DNA of 32,532 bases from JANMQK01 sp031370485 (lineage in GTDB: Bacteria > Acidobacteriota > Polarisedimenticolia > Gp22-AA2), in contig JANMQK010000261.1 of NCBI GenBank assembly GCA_031370485.1, positions 1-32,532 of the forward strand. The letters are read 5' to 3'. Position numbers and translations under genes: made by a program. The notes under the pieces are model-generated. The model made no database searches, was not told the origin of the DNA, and saw only the letters and a list, made by a program, of their open reading frames with translations. Shown here in pieces: positions 10,171 through 17,682 of the stretch (position 1 is its first letter; every line of letters starts with the position of its first letter).

Positions 10171-10268
10171 GTCGCGGTAGAAACGGGTGGCCGGGAAGAC
10201 TCATTGCCAGCCCCATTCCTTCGGGGCATTCGGGTACTTGCACACGAGAGCCCCGGGAAGCGGCGCGG
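10171..10268 (-). pseudogene. Second integron-integrase remnant (C-terminal fragment)
   Basis: This segment aligns with 527-624 of the frameshifted integrase. The first 70 bases differ at only 4 positions; after a 1-base gap the remainder is more diverged. It decodes to the integron-integrase patch KYPNAPKEWGWQ, followed by an in-frame TGA (tca at 10201-10203) where the other copy has TGG, then VFPATRFYRD. No catalytic box is present and homology ends abruptly on both sides, so it is a dead fragment. It lies in the same orientation as the first copy and on the other side of the glucan synthetase gene. Confidence 0.85.
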
Positions 10269-10297
10269 GGCGGCCGGGGGTTGGGGTGGCCGGGGGG
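10267..10297 (+). other. G-quadruplex-type G-run cluster
   Basis: Four runs of at least four guanines lie at 10267-10270, 10276-10280, 10283-10286 and 10292-10297, with loops of 5, 2 and 5 bases. The cluster abuts the lemA stop codon and the outer edge of the integrase remnant. The G-rich strand is the template for lemA, so a folded structure could hinder RNA polymerase or replication there. Folding is inferred from pattern only. Confidence 0.5.
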
Positions 10298-10888
10298 TCA
10301 GGCCGCGGGGCGGCCGGCCGATCTGGGCAGGTTGAATTCGAAGTCGGGCGGGGCGGTTTCGGCGGCGGCCACCTTGTACATCTCGCGGGGCTTGTAGTCG
10401 AGCATCCGGGCGAAGACGACGTAGGGGATCTGCTCGATGCGGGCGTTGAGGATGGCGACCGAGTCGTTGTAGAACTCGCGGCGGTCGGCGATCTCGTTCT
10501 CGAGGGCGGTGATGCGACCCTGGAGCTGCATGAAATTCTGGTTGGCCTTCAGGTCGGGGTAGCTCTCGGCCAGGGCGAAGAGGCTCTTGAGGGCGCTGCT
10601 CATCTCCCCTCCGGCGGCGGCCTTGTCGGCGGGGCCGAGGGCGGCGAGGTACTTCGTGCGCGCCGCAATTACCTTTTGGAGCGTGTCGCGCTCGTACTGC
10701 ATGTACCCTTCGCACACTTTCACCAGCTTCGGGATCTCGTCGTAGCGCTGCTTCTCGAGCACCTCGATGTTCGACCACGACTTGTCGACGTTGACCCGGA
10801 TGCCGATCAGCTGGTTGTAGATCCCGGCGCAGTAGCCGCCGGAGACGACGATCGCCACGACTAGGATCAGCAGCACGACGAGACCCAT
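10298..10888 (-). CDS. lemA: LemA family membrane protein
   Basis: A 196-residue protein with one N-terminal membrane helix (MGLVVLLILVVAIVVSGGY) and a helical coiled body typical of LemA: IYNQLIGIRVNVDKSWSNIEV, then KLVKVCEGYMQYERDTL, YPDLKANQNFMQLQ and a late ENEIADRREFYND segment. LemA proteins are small N-out membrane proteins of unclear biochemical function. The ATG at 10888 is chosen because GGAGG lies 5 bases upstream; a TTG 18 bases earlier would place that site inside the gene. It follows the GIDE-domain gene by 68 bp on the same strand, a pairing seen in other bacteria, so they are probably cotranscribed. Confidence 0.9.
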   Translation of the reverse strand: MGLVVLLILVVAIVVSGGYCAGIYNQLIGIRVNVDKSWSNIEVLEKQRYDEIPKLVKVCEGYMQYERDTLQKVIAARTKYLAALGPADKAAAGGEMSSALKSLFALAESYPDLKANQNFMQLQGRITALENEIADRREFYNDSVAILNARIEQIPYVVFARMLDYKPREMYKVAAAETAPPDFEFNLPRSAGRPAA

Positions 10889-10956
10889 GTCAGCCTCCCT
10901 CTTCAAAAAAAGTTTGCGATTCGATGCTTCGGCTCATGTTCGCCCGCGGGGTGTCG

Positions 10957-11931
10957 TCACCAGGAAAGGAAAAAGCCGCGGCCGATGAGGCCGGCGCGTG
11001 CGAGCAGCGAGACGGCGCCGGCGGCGGTCAGCGCGGCGCCGCCTACGAGGGCGAGTCCCGCCTTCCACGAGAGGGCGCGCACGAGGTCGCGCTCCCCCTT
11101 GTCCGAGATCACGAAGGTCTTCTCCTCCTGCCCCTTGGCGATGATCAGGTCGTCCTCCGGCGGGCCGGACGGCCGCGCGACCTCCTCCTTCAGGACCTGG
11201 TCCTCCACCACGCGCACGGCGTTGCCCCACTCTTCCGTGCTGATCCGACCGTCGTGGTCGGCGTCGAACGTCTTCATCCGTTCGGGGTCGTGCTTGAGGG
11301 CGCGCAGGCTGTCGTTCAGCGTGACCCGGCGCTCCTGCGCGAGGTTCCTCAGCCGGCGCACCGTCCCGACGACGCAGGCGGCTTCGCCGATGTTCAGGCG
11401 CCACTCGGTGCAGCGCTGCTTGCGGGCCAGGAAGCCTTCGCCCCTCTCGATGTTGCGGAAGTCGCGGCCGAGATCGACGTCGGCGCCGTCGGGGTCGACG
11501 ACAATTTTCCCGGTCGGATCTTCGAGGTAGAACCAGTCGGCCGACTGGCCCCGGTCGATCGTCCGCCACTCGCGGCCGCCGCGGCTGCTCGTCCGTTCCT
11601 CCTCGACCAGGTACTTGTAGAAGACGCAGGACATTCCGGAGAGTGGGGCCACGACCGGTGTCTTGGCGCGGGCGATCCCGGAGATCTCGGCAAACCCCAT
11701 GGCGACCGAGCGGATGCGCGAGGGGGGGACGTTCTCGATGACCCGCTTCTTGTGGAGGAGAACAAAACCGGCGGCGAGGAGGGCGACACCTCCGAGCGCC
11801 GCCGCGACGTCGTAGAGCGGGCGGCCCGATCCGGGATGCCCGCCCGTGGATCCGATGAGGATCTGCCCGATGGCGAGCCCCGCGAGGGCCACGCCTGCGA
11901 TCCTGACGGCTTTCGGCGAGGCGATATCCAT
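10957..11931 (-). CDS. GIDE-domain membrane protein with an inserted EF-hand
   Basis: A 324-residue protein with two N-terminal membrane helices (about 9-28 and 42-60) and one near the C-terminus (about 291-311), the layout of bacterial relatives of the MUL1/MAPL GIDE domain but without a RING finger. The soluble part contains PLSGMSCVFYKYLVEEE, DWFYLEDPTGKIVVDP and TEWRLNIGEAACVVGTV. Residues 223-234 (DADHDGRISTEE) form a canonical EF-hand loop with Asp 1, 3 and 5, Ser 9 and Glu 12, so the protein probably binds calcium. An ATG at 11988 is also in frame, but a promoter-like -10 (11990-11995) sits right before it, so the start at 11931 is preferred. lemA follows. The function of the pair is unknown. 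Confidence 0.82.
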   Translation of the reverse strand: MDIASPKAVRIAGVALAGLAIGQILIGSTGGHPGSGRPLYDVAAALGGVALLAAGFVLLHKKRVIENVPPSRIRSVAMGFAEISGIARAKTPVVAPLSGMSCVFYKYLVEEERTSSRGGREWRTIDRGQSADWFYLEDPTGKIVVDPDGADVDLGRDFRNIERGEGFLARKQRCTEWRLNIGEAACVVGTVRRLRNLAQERRVTLNDSLRALKHDPERMKTFDADHDGRISTEEWGNAVRVVEDQVLKEEVARPSGPPEDDLIIAKGQEEKTFVISDKGERDLVRALSWKAGLALVGGAALTAAGAVSLLARAGLIGRGFFLSW

Positions 11932-11989
11932 CGGCCGCTCACATTGGTCGCGGGGACGGACCTCCCCCGCCTTGTTCAAGGCCTTCATT

Positions 11990-12017
11990 AATATAGGTCC
12001 CGTCCGGCAGCGGGCAA
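11990..12017 (-). promoter_or_regulatory. Candidate promoter for the GIDE-lemA operon
   Basis: On the minus strand TTGCCC (12012-12017) is separated by 16 bases from TATATT (11990-11995). Transcription would start around 11980, leaving a leader of about 50 nt before the ATG at 11931. Confidence 0.5.
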
Positions 12018-12039
12018 GCGGCGCCGGGGACGGGCGGGT

Positions 12040-12045
12040 TACAAT
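12040..12045 (+). promoter_or_regulatory. Candidate -10 of the gamma-glutamyltransferase gene
   Basis: TACAAT lies 30 bases before the gene's ATG, giving a leader of about 24 nt that holds the AAGGGGGGAG ribosome binding site. No clear -35 is seen. The divergent GIDE-lemA promoter is immediately adjacent. Confidence 0.4.
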
Positions 12046-12075
12046 TCCTGCCTTCGGTGAACAAGGGGGGAGACG

Positions 12076-13950
12076 ATGCCTCGAAATCTTCGCTCGACGG
12101 CCGCGGTGCGCGAGGCGATGCGCGCGGTGGTGGTGGCGGCGGTGGCCGCTGGATTGTCGTTCATGGCGCCAGGCGCCGTGGCGGCGCGAACGCAGAAGCC
12201 CGCGCTTTACGCGCGCAAGTGGCTGGCGATCACCGGGAAGCCGCTGGCGGCGAGCGCCGGGGCGCGGATCTTCCAGCGGGGCGGGAACGCGGTCGACGCC
12301 GCCTGCGCCATGCTGGCCGTCACCTGCACCATGTGGGACACGCTCGGCTGGGGGGGCGAGACGCAGGCGCTCGTCTTCAATCCGAAGACAGGAAAGGTCA
12401 CGGGGGTGAATGCTCTCGGGGTCGCGCCGGCGGGGGCGACGGCCGAGTTCTTCCGGGGCAAGGGGCTGCGCTACCCGCCAGAGTACGGCCCGCTTGCGGC
12501 GGTCACTCCGGGGACGCCGGGCGGTCTGATGGTGATGCTGGCCGAGTGGGGGACGATGCCTCTCGCCGAGGTCCTCGCCCCTGCAATTGAGATGGCGCAG
12601 GAGGGATACCCGATAGAAGCCGAGCTGGTCGGTGTCATCACCCGCGAGCGCGAGCGGCTTTCGGGATGGCCCGCGTCACGCGCCGTCTTCCTGCCGCACG
12701 ATGGGCAGCCTCCCGAGGCGGGGGAGCTCTTCCGTCAGACCGACCTGGCGCGGACGCTTCGGCGCCTGGTCGAGGCGGAGAGCGCCGCGCTCAAGGCGGG
12801 GAAAAGCCGCAAGGACGCGATCATGCAGGCGTACGATCTCTTCTACAAGGGGGATCTGGGGCGCGATCTCGTCGAGGCGGCGCGGGGGGAAGGGGCTCTC
12901 TTCACGATCGGCGACCTGGCGCGCTGGCGGGTGAAGCTCGAGGAGCCGGTCAGGACGACCTACCGCGGCATCGAGGTCGACAAGCTGACGACCTGGACGC
13001 AGGGGCCGGCGATGCTGCAGGCGCTGAACCTGCTCGAGAACGCCGATCTCAAGTCGATGGGATACAACAGCGCGCGCTACGTGCACGCGGTGACGCAGGC
13101 GATGCAGCTCGCCTTCGCGGACCGCGACTTCTATTACGGCGACCCCGATTTCCCACCCGAGGAGCCGGTGCAGGGCCTTCTCTCGAAGGAATACGCCAAA
13201 AAGCGCTTCGCCACCATCGACTGGAGCCGCAACCGCGCCGACGCCGGCCCGGGCGACCCGTATCCATTCCAGGGCGGGAAGAACCCGTTCCGCGATCTAC
13301 TCGAGGCGTGGCCGCCGAAGCCGGAGCCGGCCGGCGCGACCGCCATGACGTTTGACGAGGCGTTTCGCGCCGGGACGACGTCGGTGCTGGCGGCCGACCC
13401 CGACGGCTGGGTTGTGTCAATGACCCCTTCGGGCGCGTGGGTCCCGGCGGTCATCGCTGGGAAGACCGGGATCGGGTTGTCACAGAGGATGCAGAGCTTC
13501 GTCGTCGACCGGCGGGAGAATCCATTCAATGTCGTCGAGCCGGGGAAGCGGCCGCGGGTGACGCTGACGCCGGTCCTGGCGCTCAAGGAGGGCCGTCCCT
13601 TCCTGGCTGCCGCAGTGCAGGGGGGGGACACGCAGGACCAGAACCTGCTGCAGTTTTTCCTCGACGTCGTCGAGTTCGGCTTCGACGTGCAGGAAGCCGC
13701 CGAGGCGGCGAATTTCACCACCTACCAGGTGCACAGCTCGTTCGGAGACCACTCCTCCCGCGCGGGGCGCCTGACGCTCGACGTCCGGACACCCGATTGG
13801 GTGCGGGACGATCTGCGCCGCATGGGGTACACGCTCGATTTCGCGGAGCGGAACTCGGGCCCGATCAACGCCATCCTCTTTGACCGCGCCCACGGCACGA
13901 TGCGGGGCGGCTCGTCGAACAACGGCGAGGACTACGGCATCGGTTGGTGA
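12076..13950 (+). CDS. ggt: Secreted gamma-glutamyltransferase family protein (family T3)
   Basis: A 624-residue Ntn-hydrolase precursor. An N-terminal signal (AVVVAAVAAGLSFMAPGAVAA) predicts export. The large-subunit region has KWLAITGKPLAASAGARIFQ, GGNAVDAA (about 73-80), VTPGTPGGL and ARYVHAVTQAMQLAFADRD. The self-processing site is the TT pair at residues 434-435 in RAGTTSVLAADPDGW, matching the nucleophile position of the family. The small subunit then holds QRMQSFVV and the C-terminal RGGSSNNGEDYGIGW. Family members cleave gamma-glutamyl compounds such as glutathione and transfer or hydrolyse the gamma-glutamyl group. The usual TTHxS(V) of classical enzymes is TTSVLAA here, so substrate preference may differ. 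AAGGGGGGAG before the ATG supports the start. The gene is monocistronic. Confidence 0.9.
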   Translation: MPRNLRSTAAVREAMRAVVVAAVAAGLSFMAPGAVAARTQKPALYARKWLAITGKPLAASAGARIFQRGGNAVDAACAMLAVTCTMWDTLGWGGETQALVFNPKTGKVTGVNALGVAPAGATAEFFRGKGLRYPPEYGPLAAVTPGTPGGLMVMLAEWGTMPLAEVLAPAIEMAQEGYPIEAELVGVITRERERLSGWPASRAVFLPHDGQPPEAGELFRQTDLARTLRRLVEAESAALKAGKSRKDAIMQAYDLFYKGDLGRDLVEAARGEGALFTIGDLARWRVKLEEPVRTTYRGIEVDKLTTWTQGPAMLQALNLLENADLKSMGYNSARYVHAVTQAMQLAFADRDFYYGDPDFPPEEPVQGLLSKEYAKKRFATIDWSRNRADAGPGDPYPFQGGKNPFRDLLEAWPPKPEPAGATAMTFDEAFRAGTTSVLAADPDGWVVSMTPSGAWVPAVIAGKTGIGLSQRMQSFVVDRRENPFNVVEPGKRPRVTLTPVLALKEGRPFLAAAVQGGDTQDQNLLQFFLDVVEFGFDVQEAAEAANFTTYQVHSSFGDHSSRAGRLTLDVRTPDWVRDDLRRMGYTLDFAERNSGPINAILFDRAHGTMRGGSSNNGEDYGIGW

Positions 13951-13962
13951 TCCTCTCCCCCG

Positions 13963-14178
13963 TCAATCGATCGAGCCTCGACGGTTTCCCAGCCGCAGGC
14001 TCAGCAAGAGGGACCCGATCGACACGCCGAGGAGCAGCCCGAAGGTCCCGTCGGCCAGGCTCTTCCCGAAGTGGGTTGCCGGGCGGAGGAAATAGTGCGC
14101 AACGTTGCCGAGCAGCAGGCACGCCATGCCTATTGACATCAGGGCCCTGCGGTTTTTCAGTCGGTTTCCGAGGTTCAT
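13963..14178 (-). CDS. Small two-helix membrane protein
   Basis: A 71-residue protein with two hydrophobic segments (about 14-31 and 43-60) and basic tails. GAGAGGAGAG lies upstream of the ATG. It is the last gene of a three-gene unit with the XRE regulator and another small membrane protein, 22 bp after the latter. I do not recognise a family. By analogy with other XRE/small-membrane-protein pairs it could be the regulated product, but no function is visible. Confidence 0.7.
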   Translation of the reverse strand: MNLGNRLKNRRALMSIGMACLLLGNVAHYFLRPATHFGKSLADGTFGLLLGVSIGSLLLSLRLGNRRGSID

Positions 14179-14200
14179 CTCTTCACTCTCCTCTCGCTCT

Positions 14201-14422
14201 TCAATCTGTCAGGCGATACCAGATCATGAGCGCCACCTTGACCGCCGCGATGGTGGCGCCGACGGCGAACAGGTCCCAACTCCAGATGTGGTTGACGTAA
14301 TAGCGGTAGCCGAACAGGCCGATGGCCACCACGCCGCCGATCACGCCTGCGATACTCGTCGACTGGAGGCGGTGGGTCAGGAAACGCTCATCGATGATGC
14401 TGCCGAGGATGGGGACATTCAT
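14201..14422 (-). CDS. Small membrane protein coupled to the XRE regulator
   Basis: A 73-residue protein with two membrane segments (about 22-44 and 49-68). Its ATG overlaps the stop of the XRE gene as ATGA, so translation is coupled. No family is recognised with confidence. The tight coupling suggests it works with, or is controlled by, the regulator. Confidence 0.75.
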   Translation of the reverse strand: MNVPILGSIIDERFLTHRLQSTSIAGVIGGVVAIGLFGYRYYVNHIWSWDLFAVGATIAAVKVALMIWYRLTD

Positions 14423-14631
14423 TTCTTCTTCTCCAGCGTGAAAATCTCGTCGGTGGAACAGCCGAACACCCGCGCGAAGGTCAGCGCCAGCGGCAGGCTC
14501 GGCACGTAGCGGTTGCGCTCGATCGAGTTGATGCTTTGCCGCGAGACCCCGACCGCCTCGGCGAGTTGCTGCTGCGTCCAACCGCGGGTGTTGCGAAACT
14601 CTTTGACCCGGTTCAGCACCCTGGGCGCCAT
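14419..14631 (-). CDS. XRE-family helix-turn-helix regulator (YozG/Cro type)
   Basis: A 70-residue single-domain DNA-binding protein. The helix-turn-helix is QQQLAEAVGVSRQSINSIER (about 20-39), followed by the conserved YVPSLPLALTFARVFGCSTDEIF typical of small HTH_3 regulators. The ATG at 14631 is preferred to an in-frame GTG at 14649, because the promoter upstream should start transcription near 14646, right at the GTG. The gene overlaps the next membrane-protein gene by four bases. An 11-bp inverted repeat surrounding the promoter suggests it represses itself. Confidence 0.88.
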   Translation of the reverse strand: MAPRVLNRVKEFRNTRGWTQQQLAEAVGVSRQSINSIERNRYVPSLPLALTFARVFGCSTDEIFTLEKKK

Positions 14632-14633
14632 GT

Positions 14634-14690
14634 CAAGCTCACTTTCCACGCAATGATAGACGCCGAGTGCGAGCGTGTCAAGTGAGCTTG
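14634..14690. promoter_or_regulatory. 11-bp inverted repeat bracketing the XRE promoter (candidate operator)
   Basis: CAAGCTCACTT (14634-14644) and its exact reverse complement AAGTGAGCTTG (14680-14690) lie 46 bp apart, centre to centre. One arm overlaps the -35 element, the other the region between transcription start and the ATG. Each arm is itself a partial palindrome (AAG...CTT), as expected for a site bound by a dimer. The layout is what an autorepressor needs: occupancy of both arms would block the promoter and the ribosome site. Confidence 0.65.
14653..14681 (-). promoter_or_regulatory. Sigma70-type promoter of the XRE module
   Basis: TTGACA (14676-14681), a 17-base spacer and TATCAT (14653-14658) match the vegetative consensus at 11 of 12 hexamer positions, the best promoter in the window. 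Transcription should begin near 14646, leaving about 15 nt before the ATG at 14631. Confidence 0.8.
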
Positions 14691-14735
14691 TCTTTCCCGC
14701 GGGGCGAAACGGTGAAGGCCACCCGCGCCCTTGCT

Positions 14736-15821
14736 CTAGGGCAGGAACTTCTCGGGGTGCTTCAGCTTCTCCGGGAGGTAGGTGTCAATCACATAGTTGA
14801 GGCCCCACTTGGCGAGCGCCTGCTGCTCGGCGCGCACGCCCATCTTCAGCAAATGCTCGACCGCGGCGACCCAGGGTTTGTGGTGCTGGAAGAAGGGGTC
14901 GTTCTTGATGGCGTCGCGGGCGCGCTTGATGTCGACATCCTTGAGGGGATGGGTCGGCAGCTTGTAGTCCACGATGTCCTGGGGCGTTATCCCGAGGTAG
15001 TGCGCCTGCGGGACGCAGAAATACTCGTTCAGGTGGGCGGCGTTTCCCGAGCCGACCTTCAGCGTCCGGTAGATGTTGGAGATGCCGTAGGGGTCGCCGT
15101 CGACGAAGACGTAGACCGGTATCTTTTTGAAGTCGGCCAGGCGGCGGACGAACCTCCGGCAGGCGCGGGTCGGGACGCCCCCCATCGAGATGAGGATGCA
15201 GTTCGCGGTCTTCCAGTACTTGTGCTTGACCAGCCGCTGGAACATCCCGGCGGTCTCGATCGCCAGGATGAAATCGGCGTCGGTCTGGAACTTGAGGTGC
15301 TCGACGGTGATCGGGATTGAATACGCCCCCGAGCCGAACTTGGTGCAGTCAATTCGCAGCGGCTTCCTGGTCTCCGAGTCGCGGTCGACGATGACGAGCT
15401 TCCCCGAGACTTCTCCCCCTTTCTCTTCCGGGACGAAGCCGATCTGCTCGCGGTTGACCTCGAAGAGCGCCTCGACGTTGTCCATGACGGCGTCGGACTC
15501 GGGCTGCTCGAGAAAGCGCGCCTCGCCCCAGTTCTTGCTGACGTAGTACGCCTCCCTCTTGGTCGCGATGTCATCCTCGCCGAGCAGCTCCTTCGATAGC
15601 GCCATCATCCGCAGCGTCTGCGCGAAGGTCTTGACGGTCGAGACGGTCAGGGTGCGCTCTTTCTTCCTGCCGCGCATCTCGAAGAAGCCCGCCTTCGGGT
15701 CGTACTTGACGTTGCTGAGGCTGCGGAGCGGGAACTTCAGCGTCGGCTTCTGCCGCTTGAGGATCGTCTTGCGGACGTCCTCGGCCGTTTTCTCGATCTT
15801 GCGGATGGTCTGCGAAGCCAT
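14736..15821 (-). CDS. top6A: DNA topoisomerase VI subunit A
   Basis: A 361-residue Spo11/Top6A family protein, the DNA-cleaving subunit of the A2B2 type IIB topoisomerase. The winged-helix domain carries KREAYYVSKNW, with Tyr92-Tyr93; by family alignment Tyr93 should be the residue that attacks DNA. The Toprim domain holds Glu189 in ILAIETAGMF and Asp241/Asp243 in VYVFVDGDPYG, the metal ligands. The spacing matches archaeal enzymes closely. The C-terminus (PTHPLKDVDIKRA, KMGVRAEQQAL) is also typical. AAGGAGG lies 5 bases before the ATG at 15821. It is the last gene of a run that begins with subunit B, but two exported-protein genes lie between. Topoisomerase VI is standard in archaea and plants and rare in bacteria. 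Confidence 0.95.
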   Translation of the reverse strand: MASQTIRKIEKTAEDVRKTILKRQKPTLKFPLRSLSNVKYDPKAGFFEMRGRKKERTLTVSTVKTFAQTLRMMALSKELLGEDDIATKREAYYVSKNWGEARFLEQPESDAVMDNVEALFEVNREQIGFVPEEKGGEVSGKLVIVDRDSETRKPLRIDCTKFGSGAYSIPITVEHLKFQTDADFILAIETAGMFQRLVKHKYWKTANCILISMGGVPTRACRRFVRRLADFKKIPVYVFVDGDPYGISNIYRTLKVGSGNAAHLNEYFCVPQAHYLGITPQDIVDYKLPTHPLKDVDIKRARDAIKNDPFFQHHKPWVAAVEHLLKMGVRAEQQALAKWGLNYVIDTYLPEKLKHPEKFLP

Positions 15822-15855
15822 GCAACCTCCTTGGCGCCCGGGCCGGCGCCCGGTT

Positions 15856-17682
15856 TCAGGTTCCCTTGCGAATGACGAGATATTGCCGCGCCGGGACGTG
15901 CCGGCGCACCGAATGCGTGCCGTCGGGCCAGCGGACATCGACTTCGTCCGCCTGACCGGCCCCGCCCAGACCGAAGTGAAGGCGCGGGTCGTGGCTGCTG
16001 AGGAAGGAGTCTCCCGAGGCCAGGTCGCGACGCCAGGTCGTCGCGCCGGACCTCACCGCGACCGTGGCGCCGATCGGGGTGGCCGTCCCGCCGGGCACTT
16101 CGAGCGTCACGCCGAGCCAGGAGCCGGGGGGAGAGTCGTTCCTCAGGAGTGTCGGCGCCGCGTCGAGGTTCGTGATCAGGATGTCGAGGTCGCCATCGTT
16201 GTCGTAGTCTCCCACCGCCAGGCCGCGGCTCGACTCGAGGACCTGGAACCCCGGGCCGGCGGCGTCGGAAACGTCGGCGAACCGGCCGCCGCGGTTTTCG
16301 AGCAGCTGGTTTCTCTGCGCGTAGGTCCCCATGATCTCCGGGTGCCGGTCGATCTGCGGATAGATGTGCCCGTTGGCGATCGCCAGGTCGAGGTCGCCGT
16401 CGTTGTCGAAGTCGGCGAGGGCCGCGCCCCAGGACATCTGGCGGTATGTCGCCGACCCGACACCGGTCGCCTCGCTCGCGTCCTCGAAGAACCCCGGAGC
16501 GGTCGCCTCGTACAACGTCGAGAAATCCTGCGCGAAGTTGGTCACGAAGATGTCCATGAGCCCGTGCCCCAGGGCGTCCCCAACGGCGACACCCATCCCG
16601 GCCTGGGCCGCGCCGTTGGCGTCGAGCGCACACCCCGACCAGACGCCGACCTCCTTGAAGGTGCCGTCCCCTTCGTTGCGGTACAGGTAGTTGGGGTCGG
16701 AGTCGTTGGCGACGTAGATGTCCTGGTCGCCGTCGGCGTCGAAGTCCGCGGCGCGAACCGCGAACCCGAACGCGAGCGCCTTGTCGGTGAGCCCGGCGGC
16801 GTCGGTCGCGTCCACGAAGCGCTTCCCCCCTTCGTTCCTGAAGAAATGATCCGCCGCGCCCTTGAGCCCGAACGGGCCGACCGCGACCTTCTCGAGCCCT
16901 TTCCAGTCGAGTTCGCGCCGCGCCTCGAGCACGTCCTGAAGCGTGCAGTCGATGTAGGCGGCGACGTAGAGATCGAGGTCGCCATCCCCGTCCGCGTCGA
17001 GGAAGGCCGCGCCGGTGTTCCACCCGGGGGATTCAACACCGACGCGCGCGGCCACGTTGTCGAACGTGCCGTCCCCGCGGTTGCGGTACAGGACGTTCCG
17101 GCCGAAGCTCGTGACCAGGATGTCGGGCCAGCCGTCGGCGTCGTAGTCCGCCACCGCGACACCCGATCCCCATTCCCCTTCCCCAGCCACCCCGGCCCGG
17201 CCGGTGACATCCTCGAAGGTGCCGTCCGGAAGACCGTGGTAGAGGGCGTTGCGGCCGCGCTCGGCCACCCTGTCCCCCTCGATTCTCCAGCCGTTCACCA
17301 GGTAGATATCGAGCCTCCCGTCCCGGTCGAAGTCGAGAAACGCCGCCCCGGCCCCCGCGGAATCGAGCAGGTGATCCTTTCCCGGTCGCCCCGCGAGGAG
17401 GCGCCGCGTCAGCCCGGCGCCCGCCGCAACGTCGACAAACCGGAACCGGCCGGTCGCCGTCGCGCCGGATGGAGCCGGGGTCTCGGGCTGGGTCGCCGGA
17501 GCGGGGGCCGCGGGGGAAGATGTCAGCGGCGGCCGACCCGGGATCGTGCCGCCTGGCCGGCAGCCGGCGGTCGCGAGCCCGGCAAGCAGGGCGAGGGCGA
17601 GCCCCCATCCCTCCCGGGACGGCGATCGGGCTAGCCGTTTTTCTTCATCAGGCTCGCGTAGGTCGACTGCACCTTTTTCCAC
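15856..17682 (-). CDS. CRTAC1-like FG-GAP/ASPIC-UnbV repeat lipoprotein
   Basis: A 608-residue exported protein. The N-terminus carries a lipoprotein-like signal with Cys41 (GLATAGC), then a Pro/Ala linker. The body is a beta-propeller of FG-GAP/VCBS repeats, each with a calcium-type loop such as DFDRDGRLDIYL, DYDADGWPDILV, DADGDGDLDLYV and DFDNDGDLDLAI. The C-terminus is an ASPIC/UnbV domain ending VDVRWPDGTHSVRR. Such proteins are surface or periplasmic and bind calcium and perhaps glycans; their function is mostly unknown. The GTG start at 17682 follows GGAGG and lies 52 bases inside the 3' end of the upstream gene; no ATG, GTG or TTG occurs later before the signal peptide. It is 34 bp before top6A. 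Confidence 0.87.
   Translation of the reverse strand: MEKGAVDLREPDEEKRLARSPSREGWGLALALLAGLATAGCRPGGTIPGRPPLTSSPAAPAPATQPETPAPSGATATGRFRFVDVAAGAGLTRRLLAGRPGKDHLLDSAGAGAAFLDFDRDGRLDIYLVNGWRIEGDRVAERGRNALYHGLPDGTFEDVTGRAGVAGEGEWGSGVAVADYDADGWPDILVTSFGRNVLYRNRGDGTFDNVAARVGVESPGWNTGAAFLDADGDGDLDLYVAAYIDCTLQDVLEARRELDWKGLEKVAVGPFGLKGAADHFFRNEGGKRFVDATDAAGLTDKALAFGFAVRAADFDADGDQDIYVANDSDPNYLYRNEGDGTFKEVGVWSGCALDANGAAQAGMGVAVGDALGHGLMDIFVTNFAQDFSTLYEATAPGFFEDASEATGVGSATYRQMSWGAALADFDNDGDLDLAIANGHIYPQIDRHPEIMGTYAQRNQLLENRGGRFADVSDAAGPGFQVLESSRGLAVGDYDNDGDLDILITNLDAAPTLLRNDSPPGSWLGVTLEVPGGTATPIGATVAVRSGATTWRRDLASGDSFLSSHDPRLHFGLGGAGQADEVDVRWPDGTHSVRRHVPARQYLVIRKGT

Noticed and set aside
15559..17634. 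Plus-strand open frame of 691 codons
   Set aside because: It is the antisense of the FG-GAP repeat protein; the apparent repeats mirror the calcium-loop repeats.
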